From assembly GCA_023387755.1 (NCBI GenBank), contig JAEWHO010000030.1, forward strand, positions 4,830 through 68,829: a DNA stretch of 64,000 nt. Direction: 5' to 3'. Below the pieces are notes generated by a model. That model did not search any database and had not been told where the DNA came from. It was given only the letters and a program-made list of their open reading frames with translations. Shown here in pieces: positions 38,377 to 47,277 of the stretch. The position numbers were made by a program, and so were the translations under genes. This stretch comes from Actinomycetes bacterium. GTDB lineage: Bacteria > Actinomycetota > Actinomycetes > Actinomycetales > Actinomycetaceae. How positions within the stretch are numbered: position 1 is the stretch's first letter; every line of letters begins with the position of its first letter.

Positions 38377-39069
38377 TCACTGTGGCGTCTGTACAGCCAC
38401 ACGTGCCGGACGCAAGATCGTCTCACCCATCTGGTAGCCGGGCTGCATCACCTGAGCAACCGTATCGACTTCCACTTCGCCAGGTGAGGCCATCAGCGCC
38501 TCGTGATGTTCGGGGTCGAAGGGATCGCCCGGAGCACCAAAGCGGGTCACCTGGAACCGCTGTTCCAGGATGTTTTCCAGCTTCTGCGCAAAGGTGGCGA
38601 AGGTGCCTTCCAAATCACCGTGTTGGCGAGCCAGTTCGATATCATCGAGCACCGAGAACAGCGCTTCGATGACGGCGACCTTCCCGCTTTCGCGCACCGC
38701 CCCGGCTTCCTCCCGGGTACGCCGTACGAATCCGGCGTACTCCTGTTCGGTGTTGTACTGGGCAGCGCGAGCACGGGCGAGATCATCGGACAGCCGCGCA
38801 TTCTCGGCTTTCAGATCCGCGATCGACGGGCCCGCAGCTTCGGCCTCCGGGGCAGGTTTTGGCTGTTCCGGTGCTGGTTCATCTGCCTCGCTCGGCGTTG
38901 CCTGCCGAGTTGCCTCATCTGCCGCCGGAGCCGCCCCCTCCGGGGCCGTCGCGTCGGTCGCGGCCTGCGGGGCCGCGTCCGGCGTGGCCCCGGCCCCGTC
39001 AGACTTCGGGTCCGCGGCGGGCGGAGGCGGGGTCGCCTCCGCCGCGGCGTCGTCGTGAAATTCGGTCAC
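38377..39069 (-). CDS. grpE: Nucleotide exchange factor GrpE
   Basis: Releases ADP from DnaK. The 230-residue protein has a long Ala/Pro/Glu-rich N-terminal tail of about 80 residues, a coiled coil ([20 protein letters not shown]) and the beta domain with [16 protein letters not shown] and [19 protein letters not shown], the GrpE signature. It starts with GTG and overlaps the dnaK stop by four bases (GTGA), so it is translationally coupled to dnaK. The long tail is typical of actinobacterial GrpE. Confidence 0.96.
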   Translation of the reverse strand: MTEFHDDAAAEATPPPPAADPKSDGAGATPDAAPQAATDATAPEGAAPAADEATRQATPSEADEPAPEQPKPAPEAEAAGPSIADLKAENARLSDDLARARAAQYNTEQEYAGFVRRTREEAGAVRESGKVAVIEALFSVLDDIELARQHGDLEGTFATFAQKLENILEQRFQVTRFGAPGDPFDPEHHEALMASPGEVEVDTVAQVMQPGYQMGETILRPARVAVQTPQ

Positions 39070-40913
39070 TTCTGCTCATCCTCGTCCACGATCTCGGCGT
39101 CCACGACGTCCTCATCGCTCTGAGTCTGGCCAGCCTGCGCGCCTGCGGCGTCGGCCTGCTGGGCCTGGGAGTACAGGGCCTCGCCGATCTTTTGAGCCTT
39201 CTCGGTCAGATCAGCCTGAGCGGACTTCACGGCCTCAATATCGCTGCCTTCCAGCGCGGTCTTGAGGGCGGCGACGGCGTCCTTGACCGGGGTGGCTACA
39301 TCGGCGGGGATCTTATCCTCGTTATCCTTCAGCAGCTTCTCGGTGCCGTAGACCTGCTGTTCGGCGCTATTGCGCACGTCAGCTTCCTCGCGGCGCTGCT
39401 TATCCTCGGCCGCGTGGGCTTCGGCCTCCTTCACCATACGGTCGATCTCGTCCTTGGGCAGGCCCGATCCGCCGGTGATGGTCATGGACTGTTCCTTGCC
39501 GGTGCCGCGGTCCTTGGCGGAGACATGCACGATACCGTTGGCGTCAATATCGAAGGTCACCTCGATCTGCGGGACGCCGCGCGGGGCGGGCGCAATCCCG
39601 GTGAGGTCGAAGTTACCCAGCGGCTTATTGTCGCGCGCGAATTCACGCTCACCCTGGTACACCTGGATCAGCACGGAGGGCTGGTTATCCTCGGCGGTGG
39701 AGAAGATCTCCGAGCGCTTGGTGGGGATGGCGGTGTTGCGGTCGATCAGCTTGGTCATGACGCCGCCCTTGGTTTCGATTCCGAGGGAGAGCGGGGTGAC
39801 GTCGATCAGCAGCACGTCTTTGCGGTCACCCTTGATGACGCCGGCCTGCAGGGCAGCACCCACGGCCACAACCTCATCGGGGTTCACGCTCTTATTGGGC
39901 TCCTTGCCGCCGGTCAGTTCCTTCACTACCTCGGTGACGGCCGGCATACGGGTGGAGCCACCAACGAGGACGACGTGGTCGATCTCGTTCACGGAGATGC
40001 CGGCGTCCTTAATGACGGCCTCGAAGGGCTTCTTGGTGCGCTCGAGCAGATCCTTCGTCATCTCCTCGAAGTGGGCGCGGGTGAGCTTTTCTTCCAGGTG
40101 GATCGGGCCGCCTTCACCCATGGACAGGTAGTGCAGGGAGATATCCGCGCTCATCGCGGAGGACAGCTCCTTCTTTGCCTGCTCGGCGGCGTCCTTCAAG
40201 CGCTGTAGCGCGATCTTGTCCTTGGACAAGTCCACGCCTTCCTTGCTCTTGACTTGAGATACCAGCCAGTCCACGATCTTCTGGTCCCAGTCATCGCCAC
40301 CCAGCCGGTTGTCACCATTGGTGGCGCGTACCTGGATGGTGGAGAAATCGTCGTCGTCCTTCCCTACTTCCAGCAGGGAGACGTCGAAGGTGCCGCCACC
40401 GAGGTCGAATACCAGGATGAGTTCGTCTTCCTTGCCCTTTTCCAGGCCATAGGCGAGCGCTGCAGCGGTCGGTTCATTGACGATGCGCAGCACATTCAGG
40501 CCGGCGATCTGCCCGGCATCCTTGGTGGCCTGGCGTTCGGCGTCGTTGAAGTAGGCGGGGACGGTGATGACGGCATCAGTCACGGTATCGCCCAGGTAGG
40601 ACTCGGCGTCCTGCTTCAGCTTGCTGAGGATACGCGCGGAGATTTCCTGCGCGGTGTACTTCTTATCATCAACGCTAACGGTCCAGTCCGTGCCCATATG
40701 GCGCTTAACGGAGGAAATGGTGCGGTCCACGTTGGTGACTGCCTGCCGTTTAGCGATCTCCCCGACGAGTACCTCACCGGATTTTGAGAATGCGACGACG
40801 GAGGGGGTGGTGCGAGCGCCTTCTGCGTTCGCGATGATGGTCGGTTCGCCACCCTCAAGGACGGCGATAGCGGAGTTCGTGGTGCCGAGGTCGATACCTA
40901 CTGCACGTGCCAT
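39066..40913 (-). CDS. dnaK: Molecular chaperone DnaK (Hsp70)
   Basis: ATP-dependent protein-folding chaperone of 615 residues. Hsp70 motifs are [10 protein letters not shown] at the start, [24 protein letters not shown] and the linker [10 protein letters not shown] leading to the peptide-binding domain. The C-terminus ends in an acidic stretch [11 protein letters not shown], as in other actinobacteria. The ATG at 40913 has AAGGAG upstream and is the normal family start. Two HAIR operators lie at 40934 and 40997, so HspR represses it. It heads the operon with grpE, dnaJ and hspR. Confidence 0.99.
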   Translation of the reverse strand: MARAVGIDLGTTNSAIAVLEGGEPTIIANAEGARTTPSVVAFSKSGEVLVGEIAKRQAVTNVDRTISSVKRHMGTDWTVSVDDKKYTAQEISARILSKLKQDAESYLGDTVTDAVITVPAYFNDAERQATKDAGQIAGLNVLRIVNEPTAAALAYGLEKGKEDELILVFDLGGGTFDVSLLEVGKDDDDFSTIQVRATNGDNRLGGDDWDQKIVDWLVSQVKSKEGVDLSKDKIALQRLKDAAEQAKKELSSAMSADISLHYLSMGEGGPIHLEEKLTRAHFEEMTKDLLERTKKPFEAVIKDAGISVNEIDHVVLVGGSTRMPAVTEVVKELTGGKEPNKSVNPDEVVAVGAALQAGVIKGDRKDVLLIDVTPLSLGIETKGGVMTKLIDRNTAIPTKRSEIFSTAEDNQPSVLIQVYQGEREFARDNKPLGNFDLTGIAPAPRGVPQIEVTFDIDANGIVHVSAKDRGTGKEQSMTITGGSGLPKDEIDRMVKEAEAHAAEDKQRREEADVRNSAEQQVYGTEKLLKDNEDKIPADVATPVKDAVAALKTALEGSDIEAVKSAQADLTEKAQKIGEALYSQAQQADAAGAQAGQTQSDEDVVDAEIVDEDEQK

Positions 40914-40933
40914 AGTTGTGGTCTCCTTAGATA

Positions 40934-40954
40934 GTTGAGTCTGCTGCACTCAAG
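40934..40954. promoter_or_regulatory. HspR operator (HAIR) 1 upstream of dnaK
   Basis: GTTGAGT-N7-ACTCAAG, one mismatch from the HAIR consensus, 21 bases before the dnaK ATG. Confidence 0.9.
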
Positions 40955-40996
40955 CTTTCCACGCTTGGCCGTAATGTCAAACTGGCCGACGCGGAA

Positions 40997-41017
40997 GTTG
41001 AGTCTACTAGGCTCAAC
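40997..41017. promoter_or_regulatory. HspR operator (HAIR) 2 upstream of dnaK
   Basis: GTTGAGT-N7-GCTCAAC, starting 63 bases from the first copy, about six helical turns, so both can be bound on the same DNA face. Confidence 0.85.
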
Positions 41018-41128
41018 ATCTTCACCCCTCCCCTTATTCCCAGCACCCTCCCGCCGCCCTGTTTACTGCATCACAGTCGCGGTAATACGCGGCTCACCCC
41101 CGGATCCCGCCCGCGAACGCCAACGCAT

Positions 41129-41134
41129 TAGGCT
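41129..41134 (+). promoter_or_regulatory. Leaderless -10 box for gluQ
   Basis: TAGGCT ends six bases before the gluQ ATG and no ribosome binding site is present. Confidence 0.55.
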
Positions 41135-41140
41135 GTAGCT

Positions 41141-42193
41141 ATGACTTCCCCGTGCGGCCGCTACGCCCCCTCCCCTTCCGGGAGGCTCCATATCGGCAAT
41201 CTACGCACCGCCCTTATCGCCTGGGCACTCGCCACGAATTCCGGCCGTAACTTCGCCATCCGAGTGGAGGATATTGACCGCGTCAAGGCCGGAGCCGCCG
41301 AGGGGCAACTCGAGGATCTGGCTGCCCTTGGAATCACCTGGCACGAGCCAGTCCTCTTTCAATCCACCCGCCACACCGCCCACGTGGAGGCGCTGCATGC
41401 CTTGACCGCCGCCGGGCGCACCTACGAATGCTATTGCTCTCGTAAAGATATCCAGGCCGCCCCGCGCGCCCCCCACACCCCGCCTGGAGCCTATCCGGGC
41501 ACCTGCCGCAATCTGACCGAAGCCGAGCGAACTGCCGCCCGCGAGCGCCTGGCCGCCGCTGGGCGCAAGCCGTCAATCCGTTTGCGCGCCGATGTGGATA
41601 CCTTCACCGTCCGCGAGCAGATCGCGGGTTTTTCCGACGACGCCGCCCGCACCCTCTCTGCCGACTCGCGAACGCCCGCCGAATCGCGAACACGGGCCGA
41701 CTCGCGGACACCGCCCAAATCGCGAACACGGGCCGACTCGCGGACACCGGCCGACCACACGCTGTTCACCGGCGCTGTGGACGACTTCGTGTTACGCCGC
41801 GGAGACGGCGTGCTTGCCTACAACCTGGTCGCCGTCGTCGACGATGCTTATCAGGGGGTGGATCAGGTATGCCGAGCCGATGACCTACTCACATCAGCCC
41901 CCCGGCAGGCCTATCTCGCGCACCTGCTCGGCTTACCCGAACCCACCTACGCACACGTGCCGCTGGTGGTCAATGCCGAGGGTGCGCGGCTGGCTAAGCG
42001 GGATGGCGCGGTCACATTGCCGCAGCTGCGTGCACTCGGGTGGAGTATCGCCGACGTCGTAGCCTGGTGCGCGCGCTCACTCGGGCTCCCTGTGGTGTAC
42101 ACGGCCGCTGACTTTGCCAGCGAATGCACTCTGGCGGCTCTTCGCCAGGCTGGCGGACCGCATGTTTTTGCCGCTGCTGCCCCCACCGAGTAG
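41141..42193 (+). CDS. gluQ: Glutamyl-Q tRNA(Asp) synthetase
   Basis: Adds glutamate to queuosine at the wobble base of tRNA-Asp. It is a GluRS-like catalytic domain without an anticodon-binding domain. The HIGH-like motif is in [13 protein letters not shown], the zinc site uses ECYCSRKD and YPGTC, and the KMSKS-like motif is [13 protein letters not shown]. At 350 residues it is longer than usual (about 290-310), partly because a 30-residue insert made of six-residue repeats (SRTPA, SRTRA) sits at about residues 175-204, between the zinc region and the continued fold at [11 protein letters not shown]. The leaderless promoter precedes it. A decayed permease follows. Confidence 0.92.
   Translation: MTSPCGRYAPSPSGRLHIGNLRTALIAWALATNSGRNFAIRVEDIDRVKAGAAEGQLEDLAALGITWHEPVLFQSTRHTAHVEALHALTAAGRTYECYCSRKDIQAAPRAPHTPPGAYPGTCRNLTEAERTAARERLAAAGRKPSIRLRADVDTFTVREQIAGFSDDAARTLSADSRTPAESRTRADSRTPPKSRTRADSRTPADHTLFTGAVDDFVLRRGDGVLAYNLVAVVDDAYQGVDQVCRADDLLTSAPRQAYLAHLLGLPEPTYAHVPLVVNAEGARLAKRDGAVTLPQLRALGWSIADVVAWCARSLGLPVVYTAADFASECTLAALRQAGGPHVFAAAAPTE
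41663..41752 (+). repeat. 18-bp tandem repeat within gluQ
   Basis: Five in-frame 18-bp units encode [30 protein letters not shown]. Alternating units are nearly identical, forming a 36-bp higher-order repeat (41681-41716 and 41717-41752). Such tracts vary in copy number by slippage. Confidence 0.88.
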
Positions 42194-42235
42194 GCGCGCA
42201 CCCTGCCGGCCGTTCCTTATATGTAGTAGCTCAAC

Positions 42236-42806
42236 GTGAGTTCAACTCCAGCCGCCGCGAGCACTACCGCTGCCCTGGTGGCGCACCACCGGCGGGTGGT
42301 GCGCCGGCGGTGGCTCATCATCGCCGCCCTGTTCACTCTGGCTGTACTCGCATTCGTTGTCTCCACGATGGTGGGCGCGATTACGATTCCATTCGGCCAG
42401 GTGCTGCGCGGGCTGGTCAACCCCAACAGCCTCGATGACCAGACCGCCACGGTGCTGTACTCCCTGCGCCTTCCCATGGCCGCGGCCGCCATTACCACCG
42501 GGGCATCGCTGTGGCGTGGCGTAAGTGCAGAGACGATGATCTCTACTGGGGATCGGCCTGGTTTTCCTTTTTCAAGCTCTGCTCGCCCTCATCCAATACC
42601 GCGCCTCCACCGAGGCCCTCAGTCAGATCGTGTTCTGGTCGATGGGGTCCCTCACTCGCGCCACATGGATTGGCAATGCGATCCTGGCCGCTATCCTGGT
42701 GCTGGCGTTACCGATCTTTGCCGCCATCTCCTGGCAGATGACGGCCCTCGTGGGCGTACCCTTCTTCCTCTTCATCATCCTGACTAAGCGGAGGGCACAA
42801 TGGTAG
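42236..42806 (+). pseudogene. FecCD-type ABC permease, decayed
   Basis: A broken iron/heme/cobalamin-type importer permease. The N-terminal part (to about 42511) reads a first helix, IPFGQVLRGLV, then LYSLRLPMAAAAITTGAS, as in FecCD proteins, but the frame then runs into unrelated residues. The normal continuation is found in another frame from 42540: GLVFLFQALLALIQYRA, VFWSMGSLTRATWIG and a second jump from WQMTAL directly to VGVPFFLFIILTKRRAQW, the family's C-terminus. About half of the usual 340 residues are missing in two places. The final stop overlaps the start of the ABC ATPase gene. No function is expected. Confidence 0.85.
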
Positions 42807-43561
42807 AGGTAGCGCTGCACATCAAGAACGCACATATCGGCTACGGGGCCGCGGCGGTTCTGCGAGACCTCACCCTTCCCCCGCTGAGCGGCGGGCGCGT
42901 CGTCGGGCTACTCGGCCCTAACGCCTCCGGTAAATCCACGCTCATCCGCACTATCACCGGCATCCACCCGTTGCAGTCCGGCGAGGTGAGTTTAGAGCTC
43001 GACGGCGTCACGTGTGGCCCGGCTGAGCGACGTAAAGCATGCGGGTACGTGCCCCAGGATTTACCGACGACGGCGAGCCTGACAGCCTTCGAAACAGCCT
43101 TGGTGGCTGCCCGCAGGCAGTGCGCCACCCCCGTCGAACGCACCGCCGAGGTATTCCACGAGCTGCAAATCGACCATATCGCCCACCGCTATCTGGGTGA
43201 GCTTTCGGGCGGGCAATGCCAGCTGGTAGGAGCCGCCCAGATGCTGGTGGGCCAGGCCGCCGTCATGCTGCTCGACGAACCCACATCGGCTCTGGATCTA
43301 CACCACCAGTTATTCCTCCTCCAGCACCTGCGCGAGCGCGCATTGCGGGAAGGCAGTCTGGTAATCGTAGCCCTACACGACGTGAACCTCGCAACCCGCT
43401 TCTGTGACACTCTGCTGCTGTTACATAACGGTCAGCTGCATAACAGTGGCACCCCGGCTGAGGTTGTGCAGCCGGAGGTGACCCGGCAGGTCTATCGGGT
43501 GGAGGCAGAGATCGTGGACTATCACGGCATGCCGATTATGACGCCGCAGCACGCCTGCTAG
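42800..43561 (+). CDS. ABC transporter ATPase, FepC/BtuD type
   Basis: ATP-binding subunit of a siderophore, heme or cobalamin importer, 253 residues. Walker A is GPNASGKST, signature ELSGGQCQL, Walker B VMLLDEPTSALD, and the switch histidine ALHDVNLA. It appears intact and overlaps the end of the decayed permease gene by seven bases. No solute-binding protein gene is nearby. Without its permease it may be non-functional, or may serve another transporter. Confidence 0.88.
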   Translation: MVEVALHIKNAHIGYGAAAVLRDLTLPPLSGGRVVGLLGPNASGKSTLIRTITGIHPLQSGEVSLELDGVTCGPAERRKACGYVPQDLPTTASLTAFETALVAARRQCATPVERTAEVFHELQIDHIAHRYLGELSGGQCQLVGAAQMLVGQAAVMLLDEPTSALDLHHQLFLLQHLRERALREGSLVIVALHDVNLATRFCDTLLLLHNGQLHNSGTPAEVVQPEVTRQVYRVEAEIVDYHGMPIMTPQHAC

Positions 43562-43657
43562 CTACGGCTACCGGTCCTGCCCCTAAGGTCCCGCACGCCT
43601 GTTCTCGATCCTGAGCGCCCTCGCTGTACCACGGAAGTACCACATCACAGGATACGC

Positions 43658-43696
43658 AAAGCCCGGGATCAGATTTCCTCTCTGATCCCGGGCTTT
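43658..43696 (-). terminator. Terminator after tRNA-Ser
   Basis: A perfect 16-bp stem (AAAGCCCGGGATCAGA arm) with a seven-base loop, beginning nine bases after the tRNA 3' end on the minus strand and ending in TTT. Confidence 0.88.
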
Positions 43697-43704
43697 CCAC
43701 AACG

Positions 43705-43791
43705 CGGTAGCGGTGGGATTTGAACCCACGGTGGCTGTGACACCACACAGCATTTCGAGTGCTGCACCTTCGGCCGCTCGGACACGCTACC
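43705..43791 (-). tRNA. tRNA-Ser(CGA)
   Basis: Folded by eye: acceptor GGTAGCG pairs with CGCTACC, discriminator G, anticodon loop CTCGAAA with anticodon CGA (reads UCG), and TPsiC arm GGGTTCAAATCCC. The long variable arm is typical of serine tRNA. CCA is not encoded. Confidence 0.95.
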
Positions 43792-43841
43792 TTTAACGCG
43801 CTAAGCGCGCCCTCTCATCTTAGCGACAGCCCCTAAAATGC

Positions 43842-43873
43842 TGCAAACCCCGGATAACGGACCGGGGTTTGCA
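43842..43873 (-). terminator. Terminator after first tandem secreted-protein gene
   Basis: Arms TGCAAACCCCGG and CCGGGGTTTGCA with an eight-base loop, 25 bases after the stop codon at 43898. Confidence 0.78.
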
Positions 43874-43897
43874 ACGGACCACAGTTCGGGTCAAAAA

Positions 43898-44677
43898 TTA
43901 GCCTGCGTATGGCGGCAGCTCTGGCAGAGACTGAGAGAGCCACGCGTCGCGCGGGTTGAGGCCAGCCCACGCATGCTTCGCATTGGTGGTGCCAGAGATG
44001 CTGTACGTCGTCAGCAGGTCACTATTCATGATGAAGTTCATGTAGTAGCCGGGGCAGTCCGGGGTGAGGGGGGACCACGGCTCCGCCACAGTACCCAGGC
44101 CACGCAAGAGGGTAAGAGTCACGGGGAAGGACATCATCAGGGTGCCGTACACCTCGCGCTGCAGCGCATTCGGAAATACCTGGTACTGCATATTGGTCTG
44201 CAAAGTACCGGTGTAAACCAAGCCACCACCGATAACGAGCGGCCCGCTATTCGGGCGCACGGTCAAACGGCCACTCCAGGTGTCGTGACCGGCAGCGTCC
44301 TTACGACCCATGGTCCACTGAGCCGGGGTGAGGAACTTGGCACCGCCGGTCTGCACCTTCTTCACGGTGCGCAGCACGACGCCGTCGGAGGCAAAGTTCA
44401 TCTTGTAGCCGGTGACCTTGACAGTATTGCCGCTGTTATCAACGACCTGGGTTTGCGCTGTCTGCCAGGTACCCAGACGCATATCGAAAGCGGAACCAAG
44501 GCCGCCAGCGGTCGCCTTATCAGTACCAACCACGCGGGTCCAGGAAATGACGTCCGCATTCTGGGTTCCAAAGCCGAGGGTATCTGCCGGTTGGCAAGAA
44601 ACGATCGGCGAGGCTGCTAGCGCAGGGGCTGCCGAGGCTACCGCCACAGCAGGAACTGCCCATGCTGCACCTTTCAT
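43898..44677 (-). CDS. Secreted protein, tandem paralog 1, twin-arginine signal interrupted
   Basis: Protein of 259 residues if translated from the ATG at 44677. Its start reads MKGAAWAVPAVAVASAAPALAAS, a hydrophobic signal ending in an AxA cleavage site. The upstream codons encode NPSRRTL, a Tat motif, but the likely true start, ATG at 44713 with GGAG six bases before it, is followed at once by TAG. So the native Tat signal cannot be made without readthrough. The mature part closely resembles the next gene: FDMRLGTWQT, GGAKF, DAAGHDTW, LMMSFPV and a C-terminal KHAWAGLNPRDAW. Function is not recognised. It may be a pseudogene, or may use the weak internal start. Confidence 0.7.
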   Translation of the reverse strand: MKGAAWAVPAVAVASAAPALAASPIVSCQPADTLGFGTQNADVISWTRVVGTDKATAGGLGSAFDMRLGTWQTAQTQVVDNSGNTVKVTGYKMNFASDGVVLRTVKKVQTGGAKFLTPAQWTMGRKDAAGHDTWSGRLTVRPNSGPLVIGGGLVYTGTLQTNMQYQVFPNALQREVYGTLMMSFPVTLTLLRGLGTVAEPWSPLTPDCPGYYMNFIMNSDLLTTYSISGTTNAKHAWAGLNPRDAWLSQSLPELPPYAG

Positions 44678-44905
44678 CAGGGTACGCCGGGAAGGATTAA
44701 AAGTTTCCTACATAGAGAACTCCATTGACTTAGGGGGGTTTAGCGAATCTACGGACCTAGAATCCTCTTTAGTGTCAACACAACTATAGACAGTTGACCA
44801 GCGCTTATCGTACATTTGTTGCCCATAACACCTTCTCATATGCTTAAACCGCTGTCTTTTCATTAAACCAGGCTGGGCGGGTGATTATGAGCGCACATAT
44901 GTGCG

Positions 44906-44946
44906 GGTGCCCGCGCGCACAAGGGGACAGAAGGCGCGCGGGCACC
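44906..44946 (-). terminator. Terminator after second tandem secreted-protein gene
   Basis: A 13-bp stem (GGTGCCCGCGCGC arm) with a 15-base loop, 27 bases after the stop. A 14-bp palindrome CGCACATATGTGCG lies directly beside it at 44892-44905. Confidence 0.65.
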
Positions 44947-44972
44947 AAGATTTAACAAGGCACGACCTGAAA

Positions 44973-45788
44973 CTAGCCAGTGTAGGCAGGCAGCTCCGGC
45001 AGGCCATCGGACATCCAGGCGTCGCGCGGATTGAAACCCGCCCACGCATGTTTGCCTGCAGTGGTACCAGAGATGCTGTAGGTAGTGCCGAGACCGGAGT
45101 GGTAAATGAAGTTGATGTGGTAATTGCAATCAGTGGTGTATGTGATTGCAGGATCCAGGAAGTCCAGGAGAGTGATTTCAACCGGGAAAGACATCATGAG
45201 GGTCTTGTACGCTTCCCGGTCAGGGTGGCCAGCTACGATACCGCCGAGATAAGGCATATCAGTTTGCATGCTGGCGGTAAATACCAGGCCGGCCCCGATG
45301 GCAAGCGGGAGCGGGTTGTTTTCCCAAGTGAGGTTACCCTGCCAGGTGTCATTACCGGCAGCATCCTTGGGCCCCATGGTCCATTTAGCTGGGGACTTGA
45401 ACTTAGCACCCCCAGAGGCAACCTTCGCGACCGACCGAATCGTCGCCGGCTTAAAACGCATGCGGTAACCGGAAACCTTCACGGGGTTACCATTGGCGTC
45501 AGCGAACACTCGGTTAGGCGTCTGCCAGGTGCCGAGGCGCATGTCGAAGAAGGACCCCTTGCGACCCGGAACCCCCTTGGAATCCGAGGTTCCGACAGCA
45601 CGCGTGAGGGAGAGAACATCAGCATTCTGATAACGGAAGCCGAGAGCATCGGCGCTTGGGCATGGAATTTTTACGGGAGAAGCTGCCATAGCAGGGGTTG
45701 CAGTTGCAACTGCAACAGCGGGGACGGCCCAAGCGGCCCCCTTCATCAAAGAACGCCGCGAGGGAGATAACGGTTGCTTATCGGTCAT
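44973..45788 (-). CDS. Tat-exported protein, tandem paralog 2
   Basis: Secreted protein of 271 residues with an intact Tat signal: SPSRRSLMKGAAWAVPAV then AVATATPAMAAS. The mature part has the family's conserved blocks (LGF-QNADV, FDMRLGTWQTP, PAKWTMGPKDAAGNDTW, TLMMSFPVEI, SISGTT, KHAWAGFNPRDAW, ELPAY). Two cysteines are in the mature protein. It has no transmembrane or sortase anchor. The ATG at 45788 has CGGAG upstream. It is adjacent to the broken paralog and shares no recognisable enzyme motif. Tandem duplication with decay of one copy is inferred. Confidence 0.72.
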   Translation of the reverse strand: MTDKQPLSPSRRSLMKGAAWAVPAVAVATATPAMAASPVKIPCPSADALGFRYQNADVLSLTRAVGTSDSKGVPGRKGSFFDMRLGTWQTPNRVFADANGNPVKVSGYRMRFKPATIRSVAKVASGGAKFKSPAKWTMGPKDAAGNDTWQGNLTWENNPLPLAIGAGLVFTASMQTDMPYLGGIVAGHPDREAYKTLMMSFPVEITLLDFLDPAITYTTDCNYHINFIYHSGLGTTYSISGTTAGKHAWAGFNPRDAWMSDGLPELPAYTG

Positions 45789-46064
45789 ATGACACTCCGA
45801 GTGAAAGGTGCGTGCATGACGCACAAGACTTTAGGACACCTTTATCATAAGCATAACCCGTCATACTTTATTCGAGACTTACAACATAATTATGATGCTA
45901 CTGTCGAAGAAAGGCGTTAACTACGACGTTTGCCGACAATCATCGTGTAACTCGTGACAATTGTCGCAGGCTTGCCTTTTGAGAATCGAATGCGCAAAAC
46001 ATAGAGATAGCTTACAATGCACACCTATACTAATTCTTATAGCGTACAGGCTTGTTCTCAGTGT
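45789..46064. other. AT-rich gap upstream of tandem secreted protein gene
   Basis: No gene. The 276 bases have a much lower GC content than the window, with short runs such as TTATAGCG and ACATAATTATGATG. The promoter of the secreted-protein gene must be here, and GTGCGT-N5-ACGCAC forms a small inverted repeat close to the start. The composition may mark a transferred segment. Confidence 0.45.
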
Positions 46065-46583
46065 TTAATCTCGCACAAAACGCGAGCGCATAAGGTGCGC
46101 GGCTTCCCGCCCACACACTCCGGCGATGACGTCCACCCGGTGATTAAGTCGCGTGTCCCGCACTAGATCGCGCACCGACCCGCACGCCCCCGTTTTTGCT
46201 TCCCACGCCCCAAAGACCACCCGATCTACCCGTGCCAGAACCGCCGCCCCGGCGCACATCGCACATGGCTCCACCGTGACCACCAGCGTGCAGCCGTGCA
46301 GGCGCCATTGCCCACGCGCCTGACCGGCCGCCCGCAGTGCCAAAACCTCCGCGTGGGCGGTCGGGTCTGCCAGTTCCTCGCGGGCGTTAGCGGCTTCGGC
46401 CAGGACGCTGCCGGCGTCGTCGATAATCACTGCCCCAATGGGGATCTCACCGCACTCCCCCGCCGCCTTACCCAGGGCGAGGGCGCGGCGCATAGGCCAC
46501 TCCCACCGGTCACGTTCGAACAGCGGCGGTGGCGGCGGCACAATGAACTCACCCTCACCGGCGGTAGCACTGTTATAACCCAC
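46065..46583 (-). CDS. tadA: tRNA-specific adenosine deaminase
   Basis: Converts A34 to inosine in tRNA-Arg(ACG). Zinc and catalytic motifs are PTAHAEVLAL (His and Glu) and EPCAMCAGA (two cysteines). With GTG at 46583 it has 172 residues, including about 27 poorly conserved leading residues with PPPPP; the family core starts at WPMRRALALG. TACCGT lies six bases before that GTG, so the transcript is probably leaderless. It is divergent to upp from an overlapping promoter. Confidence 0.93.
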   Translation of the reverse strand: MGYNSATAGEGEFIVPPPPPLFERDRWEWPMRRALALGKAAGECGEIPIGAVIIDDAGSVLAEAANAREELADPTAHAEVLALRAAGQARGQWRLHGCTLVVTVEPCAMCAGAAVLARVDRVVFGAWEAKTGACGSVRDLVRDTRLNHRVDVIAGVCGREAAHLMRSRFVRD

Positions 46584-46589
46584 CCCTTA

Positions 46590-46599
46590 ACGGTAGCGT
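46590..46599. promoter_or_regulatory. Overlapping divergent leaderless -10 boxes, tadA and upp
   Basis: On the minus strand TACCGT (46590-46595) ends six bases before the tadA GTG; on the plus strand TAGCGT (46594-46599) ends six bases before the upp ATG. The two boxes share two bases, and only 22 bases separate the genes, so RNA polymerase cannot use both at once. Confidence 0.6.
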
Positions 46600-46605
46600 G
46601 GAGGT

Positions 46606-47244
46606 ATGCAGCTACACGTCGTGGATCACCCGCTTATCGCCCATAAACTCACCGTCCTTCGTAAAAAAGACACCCCATCGGCCACCTTCCGGCTCCTGGT
46701 TGATGAGCTCGTCACCCTACTCGCCTATGAGGCCACACGGGACGTTGCCACCACCACCGTGGACATCGAAACCCCGGTGGCCACTACCACCGGCACACAC
46801 CTGTCTACCCCGCGGCCGATTGTGGTGCCGATTCTGCGGGCCGGGCTGGGAATGCTCGACGGGATGACCCGCCTGCTGCCCACCGCCGAAGTGGGCTTCT
46901 TGGGTATGAAACGCGATGATGAAACCCTGCGCGTGGAAACCTATGCTAACCGCCTGCCCGATGACCTCTCCGGCCGTCAGTGCTACGTACTCGATCCGAT
47001 GCTCGCGACCGGGCACACCCTTATTGCCGCGATTAACTATCTGCTGGAGCGCGGGGCCCGTGACGTCACCTGCCTGTGTCTATTGGCGGCACCCGAGGGC
47101 TTGGAGGCACTGAAACAAGAGATCGGCACCCGCGCTGAGGTCACCATCGTGACGGCCGCCGTCGACGAACGCCTCAATGAGCAGGCCTATATTGTGCCGG
47201 GCCTGGGTGACGCTGGTGACCGCCTCTACGGGATCGTTGACTAG
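46606..47244 (+). CDS. upp: Uracil phosphoribosyltransferase
   Basis: Salvages uracil to UMP with PRPP. The 212-residue protein has the PRPP loop as [28 protein letters not shown], and the uracil-binding [12 protein letters not shown] at the C-terminus, a near-invariant Upp signature. GGAGG lies immediately before the ATG, but the spacing also fits a leaderless start from TAGCGT. Length is normal. Confidence 0.98.
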   Translation: MQLHVVDHPLIAHKLTVLRKKDTPSATFRLLVDELVTLLAYEATRDVATTTVDIETPVATTTGTHLSTPRPIVVPILRAGLGMLDGMTRLLPTAEVGFLGMKRDDETLRVETYANRLPDDLSGRQCYVLDPMLATGHTLIAAINYLLERGARDVTCLCLLAAPEGLEALKQEIGTRAEVTIVTAAVDERLNEQAYIVPGLGDAGDRLYGIVD

Positions 47245-47277
47245 GCGCTAGACTCCCGGATTTTCCCGACGACGACG

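Noticed and set aside
38859..40208. Open frame of 449 codons opposite dnaK and grpE
   Set aside because: Spans two real genes, has repeated L/G/D shadow composition and no start signals.
41663..41752. CRISPR array
   Set aside because: Repeats are contiguous, in frame and without spacers; they are a coding tandem repeat.
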